A stretch of DNA of 64,000 nucleotides from Yponomeuta sedellus (taxonomy: Eukaryota; Arthropoda; Insecta; Lepidoptera; Yponomeutidae): contig OW203734.1 of assembly GCA_934045075.1 (NCBI GenBank), positions 14,506,016-14,570,015 on the forward strand. Reading direction: 5' to 3'. A program made the translations under genes and the position numbers. How positions within the stretch are numbered: the first letter of the stretch is position 1; every line of letters begins with the position of its first letter. Of the stretch, positions 20,788 to 31,400 are shown in pieces. The notes beneath the pieces were generated by a model that had not been told where the DNA came from, did not search any database, and saw only the letters and a list, made by a program, of their open reading frames with translations.

Positions 20788-20868
20788 TTCGAACGTTGAT
20801 GTGTGTCTCAGAGTTTCAGGCTTCTTCACGACATTTTCATTTAAATTTAGCGAGTGGTATTGCTATTA
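20788..20868 (-). repeat. SINE-T2 fragment in right arm only
   Basis: The sequence gcgagtggtattgctatta at the right edge is the inverted SINE-T2 motif. The left arm lacks it, so it was either inserted after the duplication or lost from the left arm. Confidence 0.55.
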
Positions 20869-20923
20869 CAAATTCACAAATGCACTGAAATAAAATGAAA
20901 AGGTTTTACTCAAGGTGCGGCTT

Positions 20924-21045
20924 AATGAACGCTACAAGTCAAACTAGGTGTCCATTTCAACATCTAGATCATTTTCGAGAAAATATGGACAAAAAATGAT
21001 CTAGATTTTGAAATAAGACGCCTAGTTTGACTTGGAACGTTCATT
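20924..21045. mobile_element. Palindromic MITE (right arm copy)
   Basis: The ends aatgaacgctacaagtcaaa and ttgacttggaacgttcatt are inverted and enclose paired atctagatcattttc blocks. It is related to 18120-18238, at roughly 85 percent by eye. Confidence 0.7.
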
Positions 21046-21734
21046 AACCCGCAGTATCTGCGCTACTCTAGTATTTTAGTGTAGTATTTTAAATGTTTTA
21101 TTTTTAACACTATGCAGCTCATAGAAAGTAACATGTGTTATTTTTAATCTGGAGAAGAGGACAATACGCACTAGTTTTTGTTTGCAAGACAACATTGTTA
21201 TGAATAATTTATTAATCTTAGGTAAAACCGCAAAATAACAAACAAAGACGTTCAAAGCCCACTCAACCATAAATATTTTATGCACTGATATACGAAATCT
21301 TTGCCTCAAAAATATCAAAAGCAAGTCATATTGTCAGTTTCAGTATACAGAGTGATCGGAAATCCAAACTACTCCTACCTATTTTTCCTTTTCCTTATCC
21401 CGGCCTTTTCAGATATTAGTATTGGATATGATAATAATAAAAATCTGTTCCATCCCCAAAACAGTATTTTATTGAAAAATCCGTTATACCTATATAATTA
21501 TACTTTATTGCACACGAAACATCAAAATAGGACATTACATAAGAAATAACATAAAAAATGGGTCTTAACCTAAGCCTTAACCGAGCAGTAAAAAACTGGT
21601 CTTAACCTAAGAAAAATATTTAGCTACGCTGTTTTCCAAAACAGATCCTCACTTTTGAGCTCCGAAAAACTGCTGTTAAAACGGAAAATGGAATTATTTG
21701 TATTACATACGCTATTTATTAGGTTGTTACTCAA

Positions 21735-21815
21735 AAAACTGGCGAACCCTAATTACTGCCTACATTTCCGAGATACAGGCATGAATTTGTGTATGTGTGT
21801 GTGCGTTAGTGTTCA
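21735..21815 (+). repeat. LINE C-terminal remnant with (TG)n tail
   Basis: It has ctgcctacatttccgagata and caggcatgaatttgtgtatg. This is the last part of the ORF seen at 6997-7140, ending in a tgtg-rich tail. Confidence 0.45.
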
Positions 21816-22984
21816 GAAAAATCCTGAACAAATTCAAAAGCTCCACAACCCTTGACCCCTAGCTCCTGAAATCAGTAAAAAAATAACTGCAATAAGAATT
21901 TTCTAACTGTATCACCCCATTCAAGAAAAAGGTAGAATTCCCAACATCCTTTAGAAGTATAGATCATGTGGAAAAGAAAACGACAAAGAAACTTCACATA
22001 ATAGCTACGCGTATTTTTATTAATAGCAGCCTTTTTGTGACGAAAAATACGTTCCATCATTAAAGATCTTCTGCCAGGGCACGCGGCACAAAAGTGAAAG
22101 GAAAACGAAGCAGCCAGAAAAAACAATTGGCCACTTATGAACACGTGGCAAATTGAATTCGGCAGAAACTACTTCCTTTACTAAGTCAACGGAACAAAAG
22201 TAGTTAATTTCCTTCCCGTTAACGTACCAAACAGACTTACACTCCGACGTTTATTTACGCCTACAATCTATAATCAGCTCTATGGACTTGCAATAAGACT
22301 GGACGAAAGTGCGAGTAGTACCTACTGATATAAGGTACAACTAGCTACATCGTTCTCGGTCGATACTATCACTTATATTATGCTCGTTAAAAGGTGGCTG
22401 GGGAGATGGTGTTTGGCGTACTGAGGAGACACAAATGATTTGATAAAAGTGTTATTACCTATGATAGTGTTATTAAAAAGTGTTTTTACCTACGGACTAA
22501 AGCTTTGTACATATTTATTTTAGTAGCTCACACCGCAAACGTTGTATTGCCACATTAATAAGCCGACGACCTATTCTCAGACCGCACAAAAAAATCATCA
22601 AAATATGTGAAACCGTTTCTTAGGAGTTCGACAACAATCACTGTGACACGAGGTTTTTATTTTATTAGATTGTACCCGTAGAAAAGAATATTCAAAGAAG
22701 GCAAAAAGTAACGTCAACGATTACACAGATGAGCTTATTTCTACCCCATATAATTTTCCTCCAGTCATCCTGATCCCCACTGCGGCGACTGTTAGTTATA
22801 TAATATAGGCTGAATAATAATAAATATTAAAGAAGTATAAAGTTCGAAGCAACGAGTTGTTAGGAATGTGAAACTAAAATCAGGTCTAGATAGCAGACAT
22901 GCTGTACTTCTTTGTTTTTATAAGTTAACGCGATGAGTACTTCAAAATACAGCTTTGTACATTCCAAAAGATAGGTAATTTGAC

Positions 22985-22985
<1 letters not shown>
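21816..22985. other. No gene recognised
   Basis: About 1.2 kb with no coding frame over 90 codons and no repeat shared within the window. Confidence 0.4.

Positions 22986-23042
<57 letters not shown>
22986..23042. repeat. (TA)n microsatellite
   Basis: About 28 uninterrupted TA units. No flanking element was recognised. Confidence 0.95.
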
Positions 23043-23571
23043 CATAATTTAGCGTATATTACGAGCAACCAAAAAGTGTCGTCAGCAACGTTATACCCGG
23101 CCCCACATCGTATTCAATAAAGATTTAAGTGGAGTCTTTGCTGGCGTCTGTGTATTTTTAATGTCTTAAAAATTACCTATTACTTCCACAATAAAATTTA
23201 ATAAATTGATTCGCCGAAAACCCATCACCAACAAGATTTCCCAACATAATTTTATTGGGCCAAATGCTTTTTGTTCCGGTCCGGTAGCGGTTTCAGCGCG
23301 TAGCCGAATAATTCTTCAAATCCTGCAAGTTATGTTTGAGATGCGGATTAAAGATGACCCAAATTTTCCCTTCCCCCTCTGAAAATAATAATGGCCGAGT
23401 AGAGGGACCGCAAAGCAGGTAGAAATGGACGAGGAGAATTTAGGCTCGGATTTGGAATTTTACATCAAATAGAATCTCCATCTACGGGTCTGAATAATTG
23501 AGTACGTGGGTTTTCTTTTTAATTTATCAGTTAGTCGGAAGTCAGAGGCCTTATGTGCGTACATAGCTTAG
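23043..23571. other. No gene recognised
   Basis: Moderate-GC sequence with no repeat match. The fragment gtcagaggccttatg near 23543 resembles SINE-5S but is too short to call. Confidence 0.4.
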
Positions 23572-23664
23572 TGGATGACGAAAATTTCTGCGTTCTGATC
23601 TTATTCAGAGGTTCTCAAACAGAGGCCTGAAAATGCGGCGAAATGGTTCCAGTAAATCTAAATC
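23572..23664 (+). repeat. Dispersed repeat, copy 1
   Basis: It shares about 90 bp with 34010-34098, including tggatgacgaaaatttctg, cagaggttctcaaacag and gcggcgaaatggttccagta. The second copy continues into a GC-hairpin end. Confidence 0.7.
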
Positions 23665-23704
23665 AGTTTTTTTATGTCACATCATTGCAAATCACAGAAT
23701 GTAT

Positions 23705-23800
23705 GCATGAAAATTCTTTATTGCACTAAAAGAAATTTGTAAGCAAAGGCGAACTTAATACTAGATAGTATTTTCTTCCAGCTAACCCACGATAATGTGG
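23705..23800 (-). repeat. LINE 3'-end remnant
   Basis: The minus strand reads gggttagctggaagaaaata, a gttcgcctttgct block and gtgcaataaagaattttc. It matches the 3' UTR part of 12901-13030. Confidence 0.55.
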
Positions 23801-24361
23801 ACAGTAGAAGGGGCAGTGCCAGGTAACAATATAACATAGGAGTGATTTATTACATTAACTAAATATTACAAATATAATTTAAATACACATACATATCAGA
23901 GAGTTTGACGTTACCGATTAAAATCAGGAGATTATTTTTGAGAAGAAATACGTAAACAAACTACATTATTCTGTATTTTGATGACTAACCACGATGTTAT
24001 TTACGAACTAAAATTTGTTTATAGTTTTATACAAGCACATTATTTAGAACGTGGAGAGAGCTAGCTCGAAGTTTCTCTGCGGGATTGAATCCGAAACGAA
24101 GCTATTGACATAGCCCAACGGATTAGCAAACTGAAGTGGCAGTGGGCGGGTCATATCTGCCGCAGGACCGATAGGACGTTGGGGTAGACTAGTTTTTAAG
24201 TCGATTCGATTTCAACCCTGTACAGCCATTGCATTCGGGACAGGTCTCTTCCTGCATCGCAGGAAGCTTAGGCCATACTTCACCACGGGGGCCAAGTCCG
24301 GGTTGGTGGAGGTTTGTAAGACAGTGGCCGGCCTTAATGTCAGAAGTTATCAAGCCGCCCA

Positions 24362-24639
24362 TAAGGCCTCTTTTTGTAGGGTGCTGGTGGCGATGGCGGA
24401 GCGGTGTAGAACGCCGGCCTCTCAATCGGGAGGTCGTGGGTTCAAACCCCGGCATCTACCAATGACTTTGTTTTCTAAGTTATGTATATTTGTGGTAGCA
24501 ATACCACTCGCCGACGTTAAAGGAAAACATCGTAAGGAAACCCTAGTGTCTGAAGTGTTAACGTACCTCAGCGCTTGCTACGTACTTTGGCCCAACTATG
24601 AGGCTAAGTGCGGAAATCTCACGTCTAACTAAGGCCTCT
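24362..24639 (+). mobile_element. SINE-T2, complete, with 10-bp target duplication
   Basis: taaggcctct flanks the insert at 24362-24371 and 24630-24639. The 258-bp insert (24372-24629) starts near the tRNA-like head (gatggcggagcggtgtagaa, then gtgggttcaaaccccggc). It runs through tagcaataccactcgccgac, aggaaaacatcgtaaggaaa and acgtacctcagcgcttgc to cggaaatctcacgtctaac. The tail has no poly(A). This copy defines the family in this window. Confidence 0.85.
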
Positions 24640-24802
24640 GAAATGGCTTAACGACTACCATTACATGACAGCCGGCCCCCACGGCTTATCGTGCCTTGCG
24701 GAAGCGCTCGGAAAAATGCCACTAGCGGTTGCTACGGGACGGTCACCCATCCTGCATCTGACCGCGCCTGTTGTTGCTTAACTCGAGTGATTGATTCCTA
24801 GT

Positions 24803-24850
24803 GTGGGGCCAGAAGCAATGTATGTGCCAGTATGTAAATGTTATATTAAA
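24803..24850 (+). repeat. SINE-T3 3'-end fragment
   Basis: gtggggccagaagcaatgta and tgtgccagtatgtaaatg match the tails at 31930-31985 and 28812-28860. It interrupts the SINE-5S sequence gattgattcc … aatc. Confidence 0.55.
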
Positions 24851-25068
24851 TCAATCGGTTCGACTAGGCCGCGAAAGCTTCGCTTTTTGGGTGGAGACCA
24901 CTAATCGGCAAACGTAGGGGATGACACCTTGTGACCAGGTGGAGCGACGACATTCGGCAAGCGGTCGGCTGTGACTGGAAGAGAAGAGCCGAAGATCGGG
25001 CTTAGTAGCGTGTCTTGGGAGAGGCCTATGTCCAGCAATGTTGATTCGTCTGATTATGATGATGATAA

Positions 25069-26400
25069 TAATTCTTTAGAATGAATTGCCTTTTTTGATA
25101 TTTGTCGACTCATCCGGGAATATTTTAAGTTGTCGGTACTCTATAAAAAATCCAGCAATTTTATTATTTATGTAACTATCTTCATTAAAAAGTTACGTTA
25201 CCGAATAAAATCAGAAGATTACATTTTAGACAAAATACCTAAGGAAACTATATTGTTCTGTATTATCGATATAGCATAGCAATAATTATTCTTCTTCGGC
25301 TGAAAAATTAATCCATTCGTGCATTAATGATCCTAATTAGGTTATTTGCTACGCGAATTTAAGAATTTCTTAAAATGTTGAGAGCGAATAGTTAAGAATA
25401 CATCTGTGTCTTTTATTTGATTAACGAATCCCGGGACACTCAAATGTGGTCTATTGTTACTGTATTTCTTATCACATCTATAGGCGGTGATTGTCCGTTG
25501 AAGTTTTATAACGAGAAGCTTGAGCAAAATTTACATAACAAAAGATATCGAGAATATCGAGAACATTTCTTCACTGAATTTCACTATCTTTGCTGTTTCC
25601 AAATTATCACAAATAACTTTCATATTTTAATAAATTTTCTCGAGTTACTAAGTTAACTTAAGATATCCAGACATTTTCTTAAAACTCTAATAACACATTA
25701 TTATTTGGTACGTTGTTATTTGAAATATATTGAATTTTAAACTTTTCTTTGTAAACAGAATAAAGTTTTCTACTTTATTCTGTTCTTTGTCAGCTCTCCG
25801 GGCTTTAAAAACGTCGTCTAAGGCCTATTTAAGTACCTTGAAGTTTTAGATACATGACACCTTAAAAAGATAAGTATATTTTATGCTGAAATTAAGTTTA
25901 CCTCATATATAAGGAATACACACACCACATACAATTAAGATATTATAATGAAATGAAGCAGGAAAAATATTTTAAGCATAATGCGTGTCCATGTTAGGAG
26001 GTATAAAAACAGTTATGGTTATTATTTTTTTCTATGACTAATAAATCTATTCACGATATAAGCTTTTTGAAACTAATTCATGTGGCGCAATATAAATAAA
26101 GCACGCAATATGTTATAACAAGGTGCTCGAAGCGCCTCGTAATGTATGAAGCATTTTTCAATATATGATTGACGGGAACACGTTTAAAATTCAGAGAATA
26201 AACTTAATATCAAATATTTTATTATTACAATAACTTGAGTTTCTTTCATTTTCAGAGAAATAAAAAAAACTGTGGTATTTTTTATTTTGACAGCAATGCA
26301 ATTTCAATCTTCAATTGCGGCAATCCTCGTATTATATACCTAATCAAAGTCCAGGGGTGAATAACGTATGTCTGAATGACTCGGTTAATTTAAGAATATT
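25069..26400. other. No gene recognised
   Basis: AT-rich 1.3 kb. The only structure is a 12-bp perfect hairpin (25755-25766 with 25772-25783, arms acagaataaagt). Confidence 0.45.
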
Positions 26401-26500
26401 TGCAAATTTGCAATACCACTCGCTTACTTTGAAAGAAAATTTCATGAAAGCCTGTCAGAAGACTTAATTCAAAAACATCTTTGCACAAATAAAAGGCTAG
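26401..26500 (+). repeat. SINE-T2 fragment
   Basis: gcaataccactcgcttactt followed by gaaagaaaatttcatgaaag matches the middle of SINE-T2. Confidence 0.5.
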
Positions 26501-26871
26501 CAACTGTTAGTTATCTATACGCTGAGATAGAGGAGAAATGTACATCACGCTCGTTCAACAAAGTTACTCCTTCACATTATCTCCGTAAATCAGACCTCTA
26601 CGGCTCTGTAACAAAGGGGATATTTGCTTGAAAACGTGCACGAAGTTTCCTGCAGAATTATTCCTCACCCATAATAATAACTTAGAAGATAATCCGACGG
26701 TTTGTACACAGTGGTTTATTTATTTTTATGTTACGATAGACTTTGGCTGAGCGTGCTTTAAGCCGGCTATGAAGGTTTTATTACGAGAAACAGCTGAGAG
26801 AATAGGTTTCTCCCACGCTATCATTTGGAGTGTGAACGAAGGCGGCCATTTTTTATTGAGCTGTGTTTTTT

Positions 26872-26985
26872 TGGGGTTCTGTACCCGAAGGATATGTGCA
26901 GGATCCTTTTAGTATGCCTATATCGCCTCTTTCTGTCTGACTTAGCTGTGTCTTTTGAACCACAGTAGTCTGTGAAATTTTATTT
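26872..26985 (+). repeat. Dispersed 'ggttctgtaccc' repeat
   Basis: It has ttggggttctgtacccgaag, then a ctgtctgac block. It belongs to the same loose family as 8244-8350. The class is unknown. Confidence 0.35.
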
Positions 26986-27109
26986 TGTTTTGTCACAGAA
27001 TCGCGTTACTATGACAGATTGTCAAACGTAGTGGTTATATACTCTTTGGATTGCCCAGTCAATCAATATAAAAAAGTATGGGCAAATCGTGTGTAAAATA
27101 CGTTATTAT

Positions 27110-27315
27110 CTATTTCTATAATATAAAAATGAATCGCTGAATGTGTTAGTAAGCGCAAATCTCGAGAGCAGCTGAACCGATTTCGCTAATTCTTTTTTTA
27201 GAATATTCCTTGAAGTACGAGGATGGTTCTTACAGAGAGAAAAAGAAAAGAGAAAAATAAAAATAATAAAGAATCGGCTGTTAGGCGGTACGAAGTTCGC
27301 TGGGTCAGCTAGTAG
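27110..27315 (+). mobile_element. Helitron/Helentron-like non-autonomous element
   Basis: It begins with tataatataaaaatgaatcg and contains gagagcagctgaaccgattt. It ends in gaagttcgctgggtcagcta followed by g and t, so the last bases are CTAG before a T. This wording is familiar from insect Helitron-type elements. No replication or helicase coding sequence is present, and boundaries are approximate. Confidence 0.5.
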
Positions 27316-27749
27316 TTATATAAGCCTTTTACACACAGAGCCTTAAATACAGGTCAATTCCTAGTTTAAGCTAAGTTTTTACTCTTACCTATGTAAAAAA
27401 AATCAACTGTTATGTACAATATCAGCCTATATTTAATTGAAAAATAAAAATAAAAAATTTGATGTATCCTAAAATATACTTTCATTTATATTTTAAACAA
27501 GTCTCGCTAGATCAAACTTGCAATTATTTATTAGGTAAAAAATAATTATCTGATATGTAACTAAGTATGTATGAGCGTCGCGAGTCATTAAAATATGTTT
27601 TTGTTTTTTGTTCTGATGTAAAACTGTAAATTATAGTAAAGTAACATACTTCTTGTAAGTATGGTGTTGTCGCTTTAGTACCCATAACAAATACAAACAA
27701 CCCTCCGTGTGGCACAGTTGGGTAAAAACAGGCACATGTGTTTTCCTCT
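27316..27749. other. Mostly unassigned, with one dispersed-repeat piece
   Basis: The motif ctaagtatgtatgagcgtcg near 27561 matches the extension of the repeat at 1447-1530. The rest is AT-rich and unassigned. Confidence 0.4.
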
Positions 27750-28100
27750 AGCCTTCAAATTAGTGAGAAAATGTATACGTATTATTATACATAATAATTT
27801 ACTTACAGCAGTGCGGATCCCTCGCTAATCCGAATCGGACTTTGCTAGATTTTTTGTTACTCTTTCTTTTTAGTTTACGTCAAGGTCGTTAAAGAGATAA
27901 TGATAAAAACCTAATATCTATAGTCAAAGATATTATAGGCGAAGCGCTCGTGGTCTAGCCGGGCCGCGAAGCGCTCGTGGCCTAGTAGAACCGAGTGACT
28001 GGAATCAATTACTCGAGTTAAGCAATAACAAGCGCGGCCAGGTGCAGGATGGGTAACCGTCCCGTGACTACCACGAGTGGCATTTTTTCCGAGCGCCTAA
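27750..28100 (+). repeat. Direct duplication, copy A
   Basis: About 350 bp match 29294-29633 with scattered small differences. The segment begins at agccttcaaattagtgagaa and ends inside the SINE-5S head at gagcgcctaa. Copy A has a short extra piece (ccctcgctaat) near 27818. Confidence 0.88.
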
Positions 28101-28325
28101 ATACTTCGCAGGGCTCGCTAAGCCGTTGGTGCCGGCTTTCATGTAATGGCAATCGTCAAGCCATGGGCGGCTTGATAAATTCTGAAAGTAATACCCGCCA
28201 CTGTCTTACAATCCTCCACCAACCCGGATTTGGCCCTCGTGGTGGAGTAAGGCCTAACCTTCCTGCGATGCAGAAAGAGATCCGTGCCCCAGCAGGGGGG
28301 ACATACAAGGATAGATATTGAATAT
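27938..28325 (+). mobile_element. SINE-5S, near full length
   Basis: It starts with a doubled gaagcgctcgtggtctagcc / gaagcgctcgtggcctagta head. It then carries the 5S-like ggatgggtaaccgtccc, a gccgttggtgccggct block and tcctccaccaacccggattt. It ends at cagggggggacatacaaggat. Relative to other copies it lacks about 20 bp after the taagccatg block. Confidence 0.75.
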
Positions 28326-28740
28326 CTAAAGGTCACAGACTCTAGACGTTTTAATACATAACTTTGGCTAAGTTAGCCACGATGTTTTTTCGAACAAAAG
28401 TTTTGTTGTTGTTTTATAAAACACATTCTTTAGAATTAATAGTCTTCTTTGATCTTTGTCGATTCATCGGGGAATATTTACCATCGGTATCGTTATGTAT
28501 TTCTTAAGGCTATCCATATTTTTAGCATCTTTCTCGTTTACTGTAGATATACTTTTGACTGTATCAGCACACTTTTGAAAAATATGGTCAAATGCGGCAA
28601 AATAAGCAGAAATAAATTTTCTGGGAGCAAAATTTAAAGTGAGGCGTTTCTTGAGTCAAATAACGAAGTAGTTTAACAGCGTTTGAAGAATAAAATTTTA
28701 GTAGCTTATTACTTTATCAAAATATTACTAGCTATAAATA
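28326..28740. other. No gene recognised
   Basis: AT-rich spacer between SINE insertions, with no coding signal. Confidence 0.4.
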
Positions 28741-28995
28741 AACATATATCATGCCTACCATGCGAGAGGTCTCGGGTTCGATTACCGGCTGGGGTATATA
28801 TATATATATTTTACATACAGGCACATACATTGCTTCTGGCCCCACACTAGGATACCCCGTATCGTAGGAACCAGAAACAACGTCATCACAAACATCTAAG
28901 GCCTGGGTTTTTTTTTGTCCCCAGCCGGGAATCGAATCCGAGATCTCTCGCATGGTAGGCAGATGCATTACCGCTGCGCCACAGAGGTCGTCTTT
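28741..28995. mobile_element. Inverted SINE-T3 pair
   Basis: A plus-strand head fragment (28749-28793, ctaccatgcgagaggtctcg, then cggctgggg) is followed by (TA)n. A full minus-strand copy (28812-28991) comes next. It runs from tail (gcttctggccccacactagg as read) to tRNA-like head (tggtaggcagatgcattacc as read). The heads point outward, unlike the SINE-T1 pairs. Confidence 0.7.
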
Positions 28996-29035
28996 AGAGT
29001 TTTACTTCTGGTTTTACATTTACATTTTTGCATTT

Positions 29036-29210
29036 GCTAATTTTCAGTAGCAATATCATTCGCTAGCAGTAAATAAAAACGTCGTGCTGGAACTGCATTG
29101 TCTAAAGTATCGACCCACATACCTCAGCGATTAAAATCGACAACGTGTGGTGAGCTCATACTCTCTCTGTGAGAGTACGCCTATGCCCTGCAGTGGGACG
29201 TAATCGTACA
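29036..29210 (+). mobile_element. SINE-T2 fragment
   Basis: It has tagcaatatcattcgctagc, acatacctcagcgattaaaa and a purine-rich end followed by ccctgcagtgggacgtaatc. The head is missing. Confidence 0.5.
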
Positions 29211-29293
29211 GTATCAATGGTAATAGACCTTTACTATTTAGGCTGCTTATATAACATGAAACAAGAAATATGTACTTACTAGTTCTTGAGTTC

Positions 29294-29633
29294 AGCCTTC
29301 AAATTAGTGAGAAAATGTATACGTATTTTTTACATAATAATTTACTTACAGCAGTGCGGAATCCGAATCGGACTTTGCTAGTTTTTTTGTTACTCTTTCT
29401 TCTTAGTTTACGTTAAGGTCGTTAAAGAGATAATGAAAAAAACCTAATATGTATAGTCAAAGATACTATAGGCGAAGCACTCGTGGCCTAGCCGGGCCGC
29501 GTTGCGCTCGTGGCCTAGTCGAACCGAGTGACTGGAATCAATCACTCGAGTTAAGTAACAACAAGCGCGGCCAGGTGCAGGATGGGTAACCGTCCCGTGA
29601 CTACCACGAGTGGCATTTTTTCCGAGCGCCTAA
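29294..29633 (+). repeat. Direct duplication, copy B
   Basis: It matches 27750-28100 and includes the first part of a SINE-5S (about 29470-29633, ggatgggtaaccgtcccgtg). It stops at gagcgcctaa, where copy A continues into the rest of the SINE. Confidence 0.88.
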
Positions 29634-29649
29634 CGTCTGTATAACGTAC

Positions 29650-29865
29650 AGGCGACGAGTTGCCTGTACGTAATACAGAGAATATTGTAAATAGGTTCGC
29701 AGTTTCACTGATGACGGTGAGTCGCCCATTAGCTCAGTTGGAAAGAGCGCTGGCACGGATAGCCAGAGGTCGCGGGTTCGAATCCAGGCATGAGTGGAAT
29801 TTCTAGCCTCTAAATAGGTTTATAAATTGGCCTTAGCAGGGGTTAGTGCATTACAAATAATATAA
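29650..29865 (+). mobile_element. SINE-T1, single copy
   Basis: It has acgtaatacagagaatattg, a tRNA-like core from gcccattagctcagttgg to gggttcgaatccaggcatga, then taaataggtttataaattgg and a gttagtgcattac end. Confidence 0.8.
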
Positions 29866-29975
29866 TGATTTTATAATGTCGACACCTTTTGACAATTTCA
29901 AAACTCTCGCAAGAATTACGTTATTGAAATTCCATGCCGATTTTGATTTTTGTATTTATGAAGAAAAGTTGTCAG

Positions 29976-30022
29976 TTATTTAAAAAGGTGTTTAAATTTT
30001 CAGTCAACACCTTTTTAAATAA
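29976..30022. repeat. 17-bp hairpin
   Basis: The arms ttatttaaaaaggtgtt (29976-29992) and aacacctttttaaataa (30006-30022) pair perfectly. The loop is 13 nt. Confidence 0.85.
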
Positions 30023-30578
30023 GCTGCATTTAATTAATTACAAAATAATCCCAACCTTTTTAACATCTCATACCATTTTCCAGTGCAGGGCGACGTCGTT
30101 CATAACAATTCAATCGAAAATGCTCTTTGTTCCACCACTCGGACGTTTGTTAGCTCTGTGCTTGATCCGATATTTATAATTTAGTGTGGACAGGCATGCT
30201 ACTTGCGACACATTCACTTCGGATTTCTGACACGCGCTAGTGTATTATTATAACATATTTCAGTTTTTCTTTGATAGACTGTCAAAGAAACCAACCTCAG
30301 ATCCGATTGTTTAACTCTTCAGATTTTTTGACGCTTAAGAAATCTGAAATGTTATCGTATCCATATCAAATATAGGTCAGGTTTTCATAACTACTTGCGA
30401 TATAACCTCAAGCTTCCCTGGCCCAAGGTCATCTGTGATGTTTGTCTGTGGTGTAAAATAAAACAGATTGTAGTGACAGAGAAAAAATCAGAATCTTCCG
30501 ATGGATCGGGCATACGCTCAGGACAACTGAGACCCAACCAAAGATTTTCCATAGCAGGTAAATCTGAAGAAGGTGTGG
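30023..30578. other. No gene recognised
   Basis: Short overlapping frames at 30391-30664 lack any recognisable motif. No tRNA or repeat match apart from the LTR piece that begins at 30579. Confidence 0.4.
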
Positions 30579-30781
30579 CGAGCACATATCAACTCTGTGC
30601 GCGCACTACCGAACTCCAACATTCCTGCATCGCGCAATTAAAGTGTTTCAATGACATATCATAAATGAAACGTCCGACTAACAGTAGTTAAACTGGCCGT
30701 CCCCAGGCATACGGTCTGCCTGGCGGGAAATTTACCTTTACAGTGGAAGAGCACGATCACCCGCTCTTCCCTATAATGGTT
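30579..30781 (+). mobile_element. LTR fragment, second copy
   Basis: About 200 bp match 11395-11594, including tccaacattcctgcatcgcg and gtggaagagcacgatcaccc, and end at cttccctataatgg. The primer-binding-like sequence is not kept beyond the first bases. Confidence 0.55.
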
Positions 30782-31064
30782 TAAAAAGAAGATCTACAAA
30801 GTAGGTATGGAAAAGATCAGTCTAACCAAAACTCCAGCAACTAGCACAAACATGTGCTACCAACAATAACCTGATGAATGGAAGACACTTTCTTGGCCCT
30901 TTGATGGCCATAGTCTACGGTAGTGTTATGGAATTTAAGAGCATGGTTCAGTTGTTATTAGTGAATATACGTGGATATCGATCAGTGAATGACATTACCC
31001 ATTGATACTGACGTTCTCACCTCTTGTTTAAGCTATTTTGAGTCATATGAATAGATCGATCGAT

Positions 31065-31400
31065 CGATTGAACCCTTGTATGTCCCCACTGCTGGGGGGG
31101 GTACGGTTCTCCTCCTGCATCGCAGGAAGGTTAGGCCATACTTATGGCCACCACGGGGGACAAGTTCGGGTTGGTAGAGGTTTGTAATAAAGTGGCGGGC
31201 CTTACTGTCAGTAGTTATCTAGTCGCCCATAAGGCCTCTCTGATGGCTTAACGACTGCCATTACATGGCAGCCGGCACCAACGCCTTAACGTGCTTTGCG
31301 AAGCACGGAAGCACAGGATGGTCACCCATCCAGTGCCTGACCGCACCTGTTGTAGCTTAACTCAAGTGATTGATTCCAATCCGTCGGTTCCACTACTCCA
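31065..31400 (-). mobile_element. SINE-5S
   Basis: A minus-strand copy runs from the tail (cagcagtggggacatacaag on the minus strand) to the head (aatcacttgagttaagctac). The 5S-like segment is shortened and a run of G is expanded in the tail. It is preceded by gatcgatcgatcgatt. Confidence 0.72.

Larger units (their letters stand above)
18081..21084. repeat. 3-kb inverted duplication
   Basis: The left arm 18081-19279 (about 1.2 kb) is repeated in inverted orientation at 19785-21084 (about 1.3 kb) around a 505-bp unique centre. Each arm carries, from outside in, a palindromic MITE, a SINE-T1 fragment with its own target duplication and a LINE end. The inner arms are nearly identical: an 81-codon segment differs by about three codons. 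The outer 120 bp are clearly more divergent. The right arm has an extra SINE-T2 piece (about 20788-20868). No target duplication was found outside the arms. Confidence 0.88.
24197..24880 (-). mobile_element. SINE-5S containing two further insertions
   Basis: Segments 24197-24371, 24630-24802 and 24851-24880 together make one minus-strand SINE-5S, from the tail (ccctgtacagccattgc side) to the head (aatcggttcgactaggcc). The first gap is a SINE-T2 with target duplication. The second is a SINE-T3 tail. Confidence 0.75.
24057..25068 (+). mobile_element. RTE-like LINE remnant split by nested SINEs
   Basis: The left part (24057-24188) encodes R-N-E-A-I-D-I-A-Q-R-I-S-K-L-K-W-Q-W-A-G-H followed by I-C-R-R-T-D-R. 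The right part (about 24889-25068) continues W-R-P-L-I-G-K, then T-R-W-S-D-D-I-R-Q-A and G-E-A-Y-V-Q-Q, and ends in tgatgatgataataat. About 700 bp of SINE sequence lies between them. Stops interrupt both parts. It is a dead fragment that served as landing site for later insertions. Confidence 0.7.
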
